DNA of 64,000 nt from Ampullaceana balthica (Eukaryota > Mollusca > Gastropoda > Lymnaeidae), in assembly GCA_944989445.1 (NCBI GenBank), contig CALYLW010000019.1, positions 1,982,648 to 2,046,647 of the forward strand. The letters run 5' to 3'. The translations under genes were made by a program, and so were the position numbers. Below, in pieces: positions 21,969 to 35,194 of this stretch. Under the pieces are notes generated by a model. It worked only from the letters and a program-made list of their open reading frames with translations, was not told the origin of the DNA and searched no databases. Within the stretch, counting starts at the first letter, position 1. Each line of letters begins with the position of its first letter.

Positions 21969-24914
21969 CCCACATCGCTATGTGATGGAAGAAAAACGAT
22001 ATATTAATAGTAGACATAGGATCAGTTGTGTAGAACCCCCCGCCAACTGCACACACCATTTCTGGGGGGGGGGAGTTAGTGGACGAGTTTACTAAACACG
22101 AACCTGCGTTTTATCGTACGATTATTTATTGCTAAGATTGGGTTGACGAGCGCATTAAAAATATCAGTTTGGGATGACTTTACAAAACAAATAGTTTCAA
22201 ATTGCAGTACATGTTTTAATGTCACTTTTAGTGGGAGTATCGTCTGCTTGGTAATTGTACCAAGTGGCAATCGAACATTTGATTTTGATTTTTATCCTGG
22301 CCATTTAGACCGCCAGTTCCCTTAGCACGTGACAGCCTCTTGAATGCCATTGGCCAACAGGAATCCGCCAATATCTCCCCCTCCCCCTCACGCCATGACG
22401 CCCCCCCACTCCCTCGCCCCCAACAAATCAATTGTTGCTAGTTCAATGATGTGAGCAAAACTCACGGTATCAGTGGCCGAGTGCAATAGTAGGCTAAAAC
22501 CCTCTCGCAGACCGGTTCTGCTCTATTCCCAACATCAGCGACCGCCGGGTGCCGTTTGCTGAAGTCACCCAAGGATTGACGCAGGGGAGACAGACATACA
22601 GTGAGCACCGAGTTGCTGTAGTTCTTATCCGTGGTGGATGGTATTGATTGGTTTTTAATCGCAACCAGTTTTGATGACTCACGTCTGCCCGAGCGTTTCG
22701 ACTGTTTGTGTGTTCTGGAATATTGTGTTGGATATCTGAGGCCGCAAGACACTACGCAACATTTTTAGTTTTTGGTCAAGGTAGGTCAGAGCGTGTTTGA
22801 ACGCAGGCGACAAACTTTACTTTTGGGGGGTTGAACTAAATAATGCGGTGGGTGATGAAACTGATGGTACACCGGTTGTTGTAAAAGCTAGAGGTATGTA
22901 GAGATATTAACTCCAGTGTTGACAAATATTGGTTTATACTTTCCGGTGTCTACTAAAAACTCAAACTACATAAAAAAATTTTTTAGAGAAGCAACGAATC
23001 CTTCACAAAATTTCTTCAACATTTCACCATGAAAACATTCGGTGAGAGAAATGAATGAATAAAACCTCGAAGACCTACAGAGCTGGTATTTATTTTCACT
23101 TCCGGGGGGTAACTCCATATAATTTCAGCTTAATGGCAATTAAGTGGGTCAAAATGGCGAGGAAATTCCCCTACACACAAACAAGAGCAACGTAGTGACA
23201 AGCGTGTGACACAAAGAGCAGAGCGCTGCAGACAAGAGTAACAGGGACGACGATCTAAGACATTCTAAGACATTAAATGACAGCAAGGCGCGACAGCTGA
23301 CATAGCAACCCTCATCCCATGAAAGAGGATAGCGTGCTGAGAACGTACTTACTGCCAACATTGAGATTAATTCACACGGTATAGATGACAGCACACATGT
23401 AGGGCCGCAATATCCAGTGGGACCTCCTCGGCACACTCGGGGGGGGGGAGATGGGGCTGCAGAAAGAAAGTTAAAAATATATTTAATATATATTTATTTA
23501 CTTTTTACTGAGGACACACATTGCACGAAACTTGTAGGGACAGAGGTATAAGTAGTTTAAAAACTTGTTACAACATATTTTTCGGAAGATTTCACCTTTT
23601 TCGGATAGTATCTTTTCCTAATACGCATTTATAAAGTTTGTAGATCCTTCACTACTTGAGCCAAACTTGCAACAGTATTTTGCAAAATCGGGACAGAATT
23701 GCGTCTTGACGGGATGTCGGGACAAGAAGGTCCATAACGGTTACGGCCCGATATATCGGGACGGATGGCAGGTCTAGGAGGAGGGGAGGGAGGCCGAATC
23801 TCTTGTGTTGACCAGTTCAACGAACCAGTGGCCATATGAAATGCCATGTCTCATTCAATCACAATCCCCACTGATTGACTCGATGGCATTCTATAAATAA
23901 CATTAACAGATTTCGTACAAATCATTAAAAAAATACATATACTGTAAAACAATATGAATCCCACGTGTTAAATAAAAATAAGGTACCGATATAGTTCACG
24001 GGCGTGATAATAATGTGCGGTGGCCCATTTATTCAATATAACATTGTTATGGTTGCATATCTATCTTTGTAAATCAATAGGAAATCAAGGTAAATTCTAT
24101 AGCTTTCAGGAGACAAAATCAATTTTCCGTTGAAACCTTTTTATAAAAATAAAGAGGTTTTCACTTGAACATCTCGCAACGTAATTAATACAATCCTTTG
24201 TCTAATAAAATGGACTTAAGTGAGACTGTTGTCTCCCTTGGAGATCGGTTTAGAGAACACATTTACACACAAAAACAGACCCTTTGTCCCTAAACGCTAC
24301 AAATGGCTAAAATTTGCTGTGAGTTACAGATCAGCTTAATCTGGTGATTAAAGTTTTTTGACGTGGCGACTAGAGTACAAATTATTCCTAGGTGGCTCCA
24401 CGCACCGGCACTGTGTCTTCGAGCCTATATGTTTTTATTTAAGAATTTCCTTTTGCAAATTCTTATTTAGTCCACCTCTTTCGGCACTTGACCATGCCAT
24501 CTCATCAGTACTGCTAGATCCCCATGTCAAGGGGGAAGGTGGGTGTTATGGTAGGGTCCTTAGCTTCATGGTCGCGTAGTAAACAATTCACAGATTATTG
24601 GTGTGTTGGGGGCGGTGTGGGCTGGGGAGTCCCTGGGGGATCACAGACACCACAGACACAAAGAATCGCGTCCCTTAACTCACGAGACAGTGGTGGGCTG
24701 AAATACTTGGTTGTCAATGGTTGTTGGGTTTGTTGCGGGTTGTCAGTCATCTGTCTATTCCTTTTGACTTGTCTGGAGTCTGATTTTGTTCTATTTCAGG
24801 CTTACAGCTGGTATGTTATTTTTAAGTTGATTTACTGTGTATAAAGAGTATCAAAGAAACAAGCATTTTATCATATTTGACAGCCTAAATACATCGCTTG
24901 GTTTAAATAGGCGC
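21969..24914. other. Long gene-free stretch, nothing certain
   Basis: Includes G runs at about 22065 and 23440 and several unsupported frames of 60-106 codons. A tRNA-like phrase (TGGCCGAGTGCA) near 22473 lacks a proper B box. No exon with matching splice signals and plausible coding could be recognised. Confidence 0.4.
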
Positions 24915-25430
24915 AAAACAGTGTCAATAACTTGTGACAGTCTGTCACTTCCACGACAGCTTTTTCTGTCAATAACATGTGTCATTCCGTAACGACCACG
25001 AAATAATTGTTTCTGTCAATAACATGTGACATTCTGTAACAACCACGACAGTATTGTTTCTGTCAATAACTTGTGACAGTCTGTAACCACCACGACATCA
25101 TTATTTCTGTCAATAACTTAAGACAGTATGTAACCACCACGACATCATTGTTTCTGTCAATAACATGTGACAGTCTGTAACCACACCCGACAGCATTGTT
25201 TCTGTCAATAACATGTGACAGTCTGTAGCCACACACGACAGCATTGTCTCTGTCAATAACTTGTGACAGTCTGTAACCACCACGACAGCATTGTTTCTGT
25301 CAATAACTTGTGACAGTCTGTAACCAAACACGACAGCATTGTTTCTGTCAATAACTTGTGACATTCTGTAACTACCACGACAGCATTGTTTCTGTCAATA
25401 ACATGTGACATTCTGTAACCACCACGATTC
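24915..25430. repeat. 47-bp minisatellite, about 11 copies
   Basis: The unit is TCTGTCAATAACATGTGACA, then GTCTGTAACCACCACGACAGCATTGTT in two parts. Successive TCTGTC starts lie at 24965, 25012, 25059 and so on, exactly 47 bp apart. Confidence 0.95.
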
Positions 25431-25794
25431 ACGGCTGTGTGGTCTAAGCACCGATTCCGATGTATCGACAGGTCGTTTATCCTGGCTACACCGAATGTAC
25501 AACTTGCGTTTCTGTGGAATCCGCACTACTGGCATGAGAGCTTTAAACAAGCACTGTAACAGACCTGATGTCGGTGGTAGTGGGCAGTCCATCAATGCTG
25601 CGTTGTTGTTGTTTGTTTTCTACTTGCCTGGCATCACTTTTCTTTTTATAATGTCGTTGTACAATACACGGCCGCCTCAATTATTTTCAAAACATTTTGG
25701 TGAGGAGGGGGAGGGGGAGAGGGGATTATGAGTTAACTTTGTTAAGATTTTCTCATTTTCTCATTAAAAGAATATTTCACGATGATGCTTGATG
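25431..25794. other. Non-coding DNA, nothing recognised
   Basis: A 108-codon + frame at 25405-25731 starts in the repeat and has no recognisable domain. Confidence 0.4.
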
Positions 25795-26375
25795 GATGAT
25801 ATTTAACATAAAACAAACCCGTAAAAACAAAGTTTTTGACTATAAATCCCTTATATATGAGACATAACTAACAGTATTGATTATTTTCAAACGCGACAAA
25901 CATTTACAGACTGAATCTGTCTTAACTCAACTTTGCTTCATAACCCTGGGGGGTGGAGAGGGGAAAAGTCTGGTCACCGATCGCTTGACCGAGCTCAGCG
26001 TGACACGTAAAATGTAAACAAAAGCTCGCCGGTACTTCAATGGGTCGCGTCAACGCGTCAACTCAAACTCTCACGTGGGAAAAAAAACAATAACAAACAG
26101 TGAATTTGAATTACAACCGTTATATAAGGATAAACTAAAAATGCATTAATTTAATTACGGTACGTTCGATCGATCTGAACTTTTGATACGATGCATTGTT
26201 AGGTGAGACGGGTCCGTGTGCCAAATTTCAGCTCGATCTGATCACGGGAAGTGGGTCATTTTTTACTTTTCTTTTTCCGCCCGCCCAAGACAGACAGAGA
26301 GAGATGACGACAGAACGACAGAGACGGTCGCGAAGTTAATGTAAGGAATTTAATAAAGAGAGTTAAATTTAAATA
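25795..26375 (-). repeat. Dispersed AT-rich repeat family, copy 2 (diverged centre)
   Basis: Left edge ACCCGTAAAAACAAAGTTTT and GACTATAAATCCCTTATATA, and right part ATTTAATTACGGTACGTTCG with AAATTTCAGCTCGATCTGAT, match the ends of the copy at 35195-35675. The central block with the four GCGTATTA motifs is missing or replaced. Confidence 0.7.
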
Positions 26376-27195
26376 AAGAAAGCCGTATCTTTAAAAAAAA
26401 ATCAAAATAGTTCTAAAATATTATGAAAACTATGTAACAGCGCATCGTTTGACTGACCACAGCTATAACCACTGGTCACTTGATGATTTTCCCTTTAATT
26501 TACGTTTCCGTCTATTATGCCGACTCATGTGATATTTGATATACGCGCCACACGTCCTGAAATCATGGGTCTTCTCTCTCCACGTCTGATAGCATTGCAG
26601 TTTGCTTTAGGCGGAGTTAGAATTTCACAACAATGGTGTTCGAAATCCCATCCAAGATCTTCTTCGCTTTTCGTGTCCTCTCAGAAATAAAAAAATTGTG
26701 GGCAATTTCCAACCAATGAAATGACAGAAAGTGCAAATCTCGTGGAATGACGTCTGATGTTTAACAACAGCGAGATTTTGTAACATTGTCCAAGGTTCGG
26801 TAAATTCGGAAAATTGTCGTTTCGCAGGGGTCCCAGAGTTAACGCCCCTGAATCAACGGAAAAGATGGGGACTCCGGAGTTTTTTCTTCTTTCATTATCT
26901 CCCTTTCTTTCTTGCTTTACCTCCCTTTCTCCCCTCCACTCTCCACAGCAGCCATGGCTCATTTAATCAGGGAGGTGATAATGCTGTCGCCCGGTAAATA
27001 TGTCACTTCCAATATTTTCTCCTCGGCTAAGAAGAAACTAAATATTGACGCCGGAATCGCAGCTTCAGTGGGAAGAATGTTTTTCTCTCCCCCTTAAGGC
27101 GAGCCTATGCACAATGCTCTCCCCTTGATTAGAACGGGCCCGAAATCCCCAAGTATTGAGTGAGCGCGTATCGATCGTCAGCTGCCATTTAGCGC
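26376..27195. other. Non-coding DNA, nothing certain
   Basis: Contains a pyrimidine-rich stretch ending in CAG near 26948 followed by a short open frame (26954-27097, starting ATGGCTCATTTAATC). It could be a 5' exon but has no donor or partner that I can match. Confidence 0.35.
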
Positions 27196-27440
27196 CGATA
27201 CCTTATAGTTTGGCGATACCATGCAGTTTGGCGATACCGTGTAGTTTGGCGATACCGTGTAGTTTGGCGATACCGTGTAGCTAGGCGATACCGTGTAGTT
27301 TGGCGATACCGTGTAGTTTGGCGATACCGTGTAGTTTGGCGATACCATGCAGTTTGGCGATACCGTGTAGTTTGGCGATACCGTGCAGTTTGGCGATACC
27401 GTGCAGTTTGGCGATACCGTGTAGTTTGGCGATACCATGG
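27196..27440. repeat. 18-bp minisatellite, about 13 copies
   Basis: The unit is GTGTAGTTTGGCGATACC. Variants are ATGCAG, GTGCAG and one GCTAGG. Frames stay open in both directions because 18 is a multiple of three. Confidence 0.95.
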
Positions 27441-27659
27441 CGCTTGGTCTGCCTTATCTTATCTTATGTATTACTGACGCTCTTTTCGAGACATAAGATT
27501 TTTGCACCCATGGTTTTATGTCTATACTTGGATTTTTACTATCTCGTATATGCAGTATATGGGGCAGTATTGTATTCGCACACAAGATCGACGTCAAGAT
27601 GTTGACAAATCTCAACGGTTTATGCCTTCCTGAGTCGGTGAGACCCAGTTTTGTCTTTA

Positions 27660-27820
27660 TGAGTGTGTGTGTGTGTGCGTGTGCGCGCGCATGTGTGTGC
27701 ATGTGGATGTGTGCATGTGTGCGTGTGCGTGTGTGTATGTATGCATGTGTGTGTGCTTGCGTGTGTGTGTGTGCATGTGTGTGTATTCGTGTGTGTGTGT
27801 GTGTGTGTGTGCGTGTGTGA
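27660..27820. repeat. (GT)n-rich low-complexity tract
   Basis: Alternating GT with interspersed GCGT, ATGT and GCAT. Confidence 0.95.
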
Positions 27821-28304
27821 AAACGATAGCTTGAGTACCATTTCTGTTAGGTTGAATGAAGTTTCATTTATATTTTATAAGATTAGATCTTATACGAAGG
27901 TTTCTATACATTTTTGAGCGATTTCCGGTAACCGGAAGTGGTGCTTACCTCCACTCTTTGGGGCTCAAATTTATACATTTAAATTAGTTTATTTCTGTCA
28001 AGCGCGAGGCTCTAGTGGCGGTATAGGACATTTTAGTCAAGTATCTTTCGATCTCTCTCCTCTCTCTCTCTGTCCCCGCTTTCTCTCTATCTTGCTCTCC
28101 CCATAGATGTCTCCCTCCTGGGGCTGCTCAGAGGTGCTAACATCTCCTGTATGTCCAGGACTCATTGATTAAAAGCCACTTAGTTCAATCGATCCCTGGC
28201 TCACTGCCATTATGACACGCCATTCTCTACGTTACGATAATGTGGGCGTGCTACGGGTGCGCAATTTAATTAGTTGTAACACAATTTGGTGTTACTTTTC
28301 ATTC
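27821..28304. other. Non-coding DNA, nothing recognised
   Basis: Short CT-rich patch at 28050-28100; no gene signal. Confidence 0.5.
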
Positions 28305-28410
28305 AGTCTTGGTAATTTTCATACTATCCGTAGTCTTGGACATTTTCATACTATCCGTAGTCTTGGACATTTTCATACTATCCGTAGTCTTGGACATTTT
28401 CATACTATCC
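28305..28410. repeat. 27-bp minisatellite, 4 copies
   Basis: The unit contains TCTTGGACATTTTCATACTA followed by TCCGTAG; the first copy has TCTTGGTAATTT. Confidence 0.93.
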
Positions 28411-28477
28411 ACAAAGGTTTCTTTCCATACTATACGTGATCATAAAATTAAGCCTTCAATTTTTTTTTATCCAAAAG

Positions 28478-30915
28478 TTGACATTTGGTGAGTGTTCATT
28501 GTAAGATGGTGAAAATTGTCATGGGAAAGGAAGGCGTTAAGATGTCACTATAGACATTGGGTGAGTGGTGATTGTAAGATGAAAGGAGGGCGTTAAGATG
28601 TCACTATAGACATTGGGTGAGTGGTGATTGTAAGATGAAAGGGGGGCGTTAAGATGTCACTATAGACATTGGGTGAGTGGTGATTGTAAGATGAAAGGAG
28701 GGCGTTAAGATGTCACTATAGACATTGGGTGAGTGGTGATTGTAAGATGAAAGGAGGGCGTTAAGATGTCACTATAGACATTGGGTGAGTGGTGATTGTA
28801 AGATGAAAGGAGGGCGTTAAGATGTCACTATAGAAATTGGGTGAGTGGTGATTGTAAGATGAAAGGAGGGCGTTAAGATGTCACTATAGACATTGGGTCA
28901 GTGGTGATTGTAAGATGAAAGGAGGGCGTTAAGATGTCACTATAGACATTGGGTGAATGGTGATTGTAAGATGAAAGGAGGGCGTTAAGATGTCACTATA
29001 GACAGTGGGTGAGGGGTGATTGTAAGATGAAAGGAGGGCGTTAAGATGTCACTATAGACATTGGGTGAATGGTGATTGTAAGATGAAAGGAGGGCGTTAA
29101 GATGTCACTATAGACAGTGGGTGAGTGGTGATTGTAAGATGAAAGGAGGGCGTTAAGATGTCACTATAGACAGTGGGTGAGTGGTGATTGTAAGATGAAA
29201 GGAGGGCGTTAAGATGTCACTATAGACATTGGGTGAGTGGTGATTGTAAGATGAAAGGAGGGCGTTAAGAGGTCACTATAGACATTGGGTGAGTGGTGAT
29301 TGTAAGATGAAAGGAGGGCGTTAAGATGTCACTATAGACATTGGGTGAGTGGTGATTGTAAGATGAAAGGAGGGCGTTAAGATGTCACTATAGACATTGG
29401 GTGAGTGGTGATTGTAAGATGAAAGGAGGGCGTTAAGATGTCACTATAGACATTGGGTGAGTGGTGATTGTAAGATGAAAGGAGGGCGTTAAGATGTCAC
29501 TATAGACATTGGGTGAGTGGTGATTGTAAGATGAAAGGAGGGCGTTAAGATGTCACTATAGACAGTGGGTGAGTGGTGATTGTAAGATGAAAGGAGGGCG
29601 TTAAGATGTCACTATAGACATTGGGTGAGTGGTGATTGTAAGATGAAAGGAGGGCGTTAAGATGTCACTATAGACATTAGGTGAGTGGTGATTGTAAGAT
29701 TAAAGGAGGGCGTTAAGATGTCACTATAGACATTGGGTGAGTGGTGATTGTAAGATGAAAGGAGGGCGTTAAGATGTCACTATAGACATTGGGTGAGTGG
29801 TGATTGTAAGATGAAAGGAGGGCGTTAAGATGTCACTATAGACATTGGGTGAGTGGTGATTGTAAGATGAAAGGAGGGCGTTAAGATGTCACTATAGACA
29901 TTGGGTGAGTGGTGATTGTAAGATGAAAGGAGAGCGTTAAGATGTCACTATAGACATTGGGTGAGTGGTGATTGTAAGATGAAAGGAGCGCGTTAAGATG
30001 TCACTATAGACATTGGGTGAGTGGTGATTGTAAGATGAAAGGAGGGCGTTAAGATGTCACTATAGACATTGGGTGAGTGGTGATTGTAAGATGAAAGGAG
30101 GGCGTTAAGATGTCACTATAGACATTGGGTGAGTGGTGATTGTAAGATGAAAGGAGGGCGTTAAGATGTCACTATAGACATTGGGTGAGTGGTGATAGTA
30201 AGATGAAAGGAGGGCGTTAAGATGTCACTATAGACATTGGGTGAGTGGTGATTGTAAGATGAAAGGAGGGCGTTAAGATGTCACTATAGACATTGGGTGA
30301 GTGGTGATTGTAAGATGAAAGGAGGGCGTTAAGATGTCACTATAGACATTGGGTGAGTGGTGATTGTAAGATGAAAGGAGGGCGTTAAGATGTCACTATA
30401 GACATTGGGTGAGTGGTGATTGTAAGATGAAAGGAGAGCGTTAAGATGTCACTATAGACATTGGGTGAGTGGTGATTGTAAGATGAAAGGAGCGCGTTAA
30501 GATGTCACTATAGACATTGGGTGAGTGGTGATTGTAAGATGAAAGGAGGGCGTTAAGATGTCACTATAGACATTGGGTGAGTGGTGATTGTAAGATGAAA
30601 GGAGGGCGTTAAGATGTCACTATAGACATTGGGTGAGTGGTGATTGTAAGATGAAAGGAGGGCGTTAAGATGTCACTATAGACATTGGGTGAGTGGTGAT
30701 AGTAAGATGAAAGGAGGGCGTTAAGATGTCACTATAGACATTGGGTGAGTGGTGATTGTAAGATGAAAGGAGGGCGTTAAGATGTCACTATAGACATTGG
30801 GTGAGTGGTGATTGTAAGATGAAAGGAGGGCGTTAAGATGTCACTATAGACATTGGGTGAGTGGTGATTGTAAGATGAAAGGAGGGCGTTAAGATGTCAC
30901 TATAGACATTGGGTG
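28478..30915. repeat. 56-bp minisatellite, left block, about 43 copies
   Basis: The unit begins GACATTGGGTGAGTGGTGAT and ends GCGTTAAGATGTCACTATA, 56 bp in all. The first copy is diverged; the rest differ at single positions. Rare variants repeat in order 504 bp (9 units) apart: GGAGCGCG at 29985 and 30489, and GTGATAGTA at about 30192 and 30696. This shows block duplication. The array is interrupted at 30915 by a LINE and resumes at 33133. Confidence 0.97.
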
Positions 30916-33132
30916 TTCTGTCCCTATAACAATTCGATGCGAATTTGCTCCATATTCGAGACACTATTTACAACACCTCTCTTGCCGTCCTTGGGAGGAA
31001 GGAAAGAAAAAATGCAGATTGGTTTGAGGCCCACTGGGTTACAATGAATCCCGTGACGGAGACAAAAAGAAAAGCTCTACTGGCCTACAAATCTTCCCCA
31101 GGACCTTACACTCTGAAATGTCTCAGAAATGCCAGAAACACAGCCCGGAAGACTGCACGTTTTTGCGCTAACACTTATTGGGTGGAATTATGCAAAAGCA
31201 TTCAATCTACTGCTGATCAGGGAGATATTAAATAAATGTACGAAGGCATAAAAAAGGGCCACTGGGCCCACAACTTCAAAGTCAGCTCCAATCAAGACAA
31301 AATTAGGTGAGATGATCACAGAACGAGACAAGCAGATGCGGCGCTGGACTGAGCACTATCTAGAACTCTATGCGACACAGAATGTAGTATCTGACTCTGC
31401 CATAGAAAGAATACCAGATCTACCAGTTCTAGATCAGCTTGATGCTCCACCGTCAATAGAGGAGCTTGGTAGGGCTATCGATCATCTGAGAAATGGGAAG
31501 GCCCCAGGCAACGATGGCATTCCTGCAGAAGCCCTTAAGCACGGCCAGCCAGCACTACTGAAGCCTCTGCACGAACTCATATGCGATTGCTGGGAACGCG
31601 GTCACATCCCACAGGACATGCGTGATGCCAAAATAGTTACGCTTTATAAGAACAAAGGAGATCGCAGCGATTGCAATAACTATCGTGGTATCTCCTTACT
31701 GAGTATTGTGGGAAAGAATTTTGCCAGAGTGTTCCTTGCACGCCTGCAAATTCTGGCGCATAATGTCTACCCAGAATCACAATGCGGTTTTCGGGCTGGC
31801 CGGTCAACAATGGACATGATCTTCTCACTCCGTCAGCTACAAGAGAAATGTCGGGAGCAACAGAAAGCCCTCTTTGTTGCCTTCATAGATCTAACAAAGG
31901 CATTTGACCTGGTCAGCCGCGAGGGTCTGCTACGAATATTGGAAAAAATAGCATGCCCTGCCGCGGCTTCTCTCCATCATCGAGTCCTTCCACACCAATA
32001 TGCACAGCACAGTGCTCTTCGATGGTGCCACCTCAGAACCCTTCCCAGTTTGTAGCGGAGTCAAACAGGGCTGTGTACTGGCTCCAACACTCTTCGGTAT
32101 CTTTTTCTCGATGCTACTGCGTCATGCATTCGAGGACTGTTTCGAGGGTGTAAACATCCATACCAGGGCGGATGGAAATCTGTACATCAGCCGTCTCCGC
32201 GCAAAGAGAAAAGTGGAAAATGTTTTAATTAGAGAGTTGCTCTTCGCGGATGACGCAGCCCTTACCTCACATTCAGAGATAGGTCTCCAACTTTTGTGGT
32301 CGACAAGTTCTCAGAGGCATGCAAGGATTTTGGTCTAACGATAAGCCTCAAAAAGACCAACATTATGAGACAAGGAACTGACTGCTTCCCAGCAATCTCC
32401 ATTGAGGGAAACACCTTGGATGTCGTCGATGATTTTACCTACCTTGGCAGTAACATCACAAGCACACTCTCCCTGGAAAAGGAAATTGAAACCAGAATCG
32501 GCAAGGCTTCATCATTAATGGCTAGGCTGAATAAAAGAGTGTGGAACAATGCACAGCTCACTGCTAGGACGAAAATCACTGTGTACCAGGCCTGCGTGCT
32601 CAGCACACTCCTCTATGGCAGCGAGTGCTGGACGACCTATGCCAAACAAACAAAGCAACTCAACAGCTTCCACTTACGATGCTTGCGCAGGATTCTGCAC
32701 ATCAAGTGGCAGGACAAGATAACGAATGTCGAGGTACTCAGAAGGAGTCATATGCTGAGCATGCACTCAATCCTGAGTGAGAGGCGCCTGCGGTGGCTGG
32801 GACATGTCCGCAGGATGAACTCGGAGCGCATTCCAAGATCCCTGCTTTACGGTGAGCTGGCAACTGGTATGCGGAAGAGAGGACGCCCCTGCTGCGTTCA
32901 AGGATGTCTGCAAGAAAGACATGAGTCTGGCGCAGATAGACCATAAAACGTGGGAAACCATTGCTGAGGAGCGCACCTCCTGGCGGGCTAAAGTACGCGA
33001 GGGCATCCAAGTCGCGGAAGCTTCCCTTACAGTCAAGAGCGAGGAGAAAAGGGCCAGGAGAAAGGGGAAGGGGGGTAGAGGAGCAGGAGGAAACGCCATC
33101 ATCCCATGAGGATGGACGGATGCCATAGATAG
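30916..33132 (+). mobile_element. 5'-truncated non-LTR retrotransposon inserted in the 56-bp array
   Basis: The sequence between the two array blocks is unrelated to the repeat. The 12 bases AGACATTGGGTG stand immediately left (30904-30915) and right (33133-33144) of it, which fits a target-site duplication, although the array itself contains this string in every unit. The right end carries a short CATAGATAG tail. The element encodes a reverse transcriptase but no endonuclease, so it is 5' truncated at about 2.2 kb. Confidence 0.85.
30945..33109 (+). pseudogene. Broken reverse-transcriptase ORF of the LINE
   Basis: Pieces in order: an N-terminal linker (DWFEAHWVTMNP, SIQSTADQGDIK) ending in a stop at 31235; the RT fingers and palm at 31312-31955 (GKAPGNDGIPAEALKHG, LYKNKGDRSDCNNYRGISLL, CGFRAGRSTMDMIF, FIDLTKAFD); then a frameshift to 32000-32290 with SGVKQGCVLAPTLF and the catalytic box LLFADDAAL; a second shift to 32296-32880 with the thumb (DFTYLGSNI, LLYGSECWT, RCLRRILHIKWQDKITN, RRLRWLGHVRRM); and a third shift to a basic C-terminus ending at 33109. 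The frames change at least four times and one stop intervenes, so it is inactive. Clade assignment is uncertain; the thumb and tail resemble the abundant invertebrate LINE proteins with an LRW.GHV.RM motif. Confidence 0.88.
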
Positions 33133-34048
33133 AGACATTGGGTGAGTGGTGATTGTAAGATGAAAGGAGGGCGTTAAGATGTCACTATAGACATTGGGTG
33201 AGTGGTGATTGTAAGATGAAAGGAGGGCGTTAAGATGTCACTATAGACATTGGGTGAGTGGTGATTGTAAGATGAAAGGAGGGCGTTAAGATGTCACTAT
33301 AGACATTGGGTGAGTGGTGATTGTAAGATGAAAGGAGGGCGTTAAGATGTCACTATAGACATTGGGTGAGTGGTGATTGTAAGATGAAAGGAGGGCGTTA
33401 AGATGTCACTATAGACATTGGGTGAGTGGTGATTGTAAGATGAAAGGAGGGCGTTAAGATGTCACTATAGACATTGGGTGAGTGGTGATTGTAAGATGAA
33501 AGGAGGGCGTTAAGATGTCACTATAGACATTGGGTGAGTGGTGATTGTAAGATGAAAGGAGGGCGTTAAGATGTCATTATAGACATTGGGTGAGTGGTGA
33601 TTGTAAGATGAAAGGAGGGCGTTAAGATGTCACTATAGACATTGGGTGAGTGGTGATTGTAAGATGAAAGGAGGGCGTTAAGATGTCACTATAGACATTG
33701 GGTGAGTGGTGATTGTAAGATGAAAGGAGGGCGTTAAGATGTCACTATAGACAGTGGGTGAGTGGTGATTGTAAGATGAAAGGAGGGCGTTAAGATGTCA
33801 CTATAGACATTGGGTGAGTGGTGATTGTAAGATGAAAGGAGGGCGTTAAGATGTCACTATAGACATTGGGTGAGTGGTGATTGTAAGATGAAAGGAGGGC
33901 GTTAAGATGTCACTATAGACAGTGGGTGAGTGGTGATTGTAAGATGAAAGGAGGGCGTTAAGATGTCACTATAGACATTGGGTGAGTGGTGATTGTAAGA
34001 TGAAAGGAGGGCGTTAAGATGTCACTATAGACATTGGGTCAGTGGTGA
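33133..34048. repeat. 56-bp minisatellite, right block, about 16 copies
   Basis: Same unit as 28478-30915 with the same minor variants (GACAGTGGG for GACATTGGG), continuing the array on the far side of the LINE. It ends at TCAGTGGTGAGTTCAGG. Confidence 0.97.
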
Positions 34049-34678
34049 GTTCAGGTGAGGCACACTGAGAAGAATTAGGCTCTTAGCGTGGGGAAACTAA
34101 GGTATTATTTTATACCCCCACCCTCATCCTCGTTCCATTACATCTGCTTAAAAGTAGGGCTGTACCGGATTCAAATTTTTGAAATCCAGCCGGAGCCGGA
34201 TTTGGCCGGATTTATAAAGTGAAACCCGGTTGGAGCCGTAGCCGGCTTTGTTAGAAATGGCCGGATTTCGGATTTATATATATATAAATATATTTATAAA
34301 ACAAATGATGTCTCCTTGTTCTAAAGATCATGATCCTATGGCGATAATGCAAGCCCCACCCCTGCTTTGCACCAACACTTTTCCCACATTGCAGCGTAAT
34401 GAGGTTTTTAAAAAAAATAAAATAAAGTGTTTGAGCGATACAAGAATTTTGTTAAAAAATCAATCATTGATTGGAACACAATCCCTCCGTTAAAAGCTCG
34501 GAATTTTTCTTTACATCCACGAGAGTTACATTGACCTTTCCTCACAAAGGTTAAACTATAGATTTTGTAATGGGCAATCCGTGTCCTGGGGTGACTTATC
34601 AACATATCGCGTCTTGTTCCTGGGATCAAGGGGTCGGGTTCAAACCTATTTCCTGGATCTCTAAGTTACCAAGAAAAG
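34049..34678. other. Non-coding DNA with transposon-end-like sequence
   Basis: At about 34155 TAGGGCTGTACCGGATTC begins a block with repeated CCGGA and GCCGGA words (to 34270), like the subterminal region of a hAT element, but no partner end is seen. A tRNA B-box-like GGTTCAAACC lies at 34637-34646, just before an AC-rich tract, as in some SINEs; no A box was found. Confidence 0.35.
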
Positions 34679-35006
34679 AAACACACACACAGACACACAC
34701 TCACACACACAGACACACACAGACAAATACACACACAGACACATACTCACACACACAAACACACAGACAGACACATACTCACACACAGACACACACTCAC
34801 GCACACAGACACACTCACACACACACACAGACACACACTCACAGACACACACTCACACACAGACGCACACACACAGACACACACTCACACACTGACACAC
34901 TCACACACAGACACACACTCACACACACAGACACACACTCACACACACAGACACACACTCACACACACACACACAGACACACATTCACACACACAGATAT
35001 TCACAC
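34679..35006. repeat. (AC)n-rich compound microsatellite
   Basis: ACACAC blocks alternate with AGAC and TCAC at fairly regular spacing. Confidence 0.95.
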
Positions 35007-35194
35007 AGTCGGACACTTCATTTAAAACCCCACATAGAATTGGACTGCGACAAAGCTTTCAAATGAAATACTAGATAAACAAACAGGTTTGTATGATTAC
35101 AACAATAAATTATTTCTTTATTTATGGCCTAATACAAAAGTAAACATTTAGGCTAATGTCTTCATCGGTACAATTTATAAATAATAAGAAAAAC

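Noticed and set aside
22470..22545. tRNA or tRNA-derived SINE
   Set aside because: An A-box-like TGGCCGAGTG is present but no cloverleaf and only a poor B box.
28478..34048. CRISPR-like regular repeats
   Set aside because: The 56-bp units abut without unique spacers, and the DNA is eukaryotic. It is a minisatellite.
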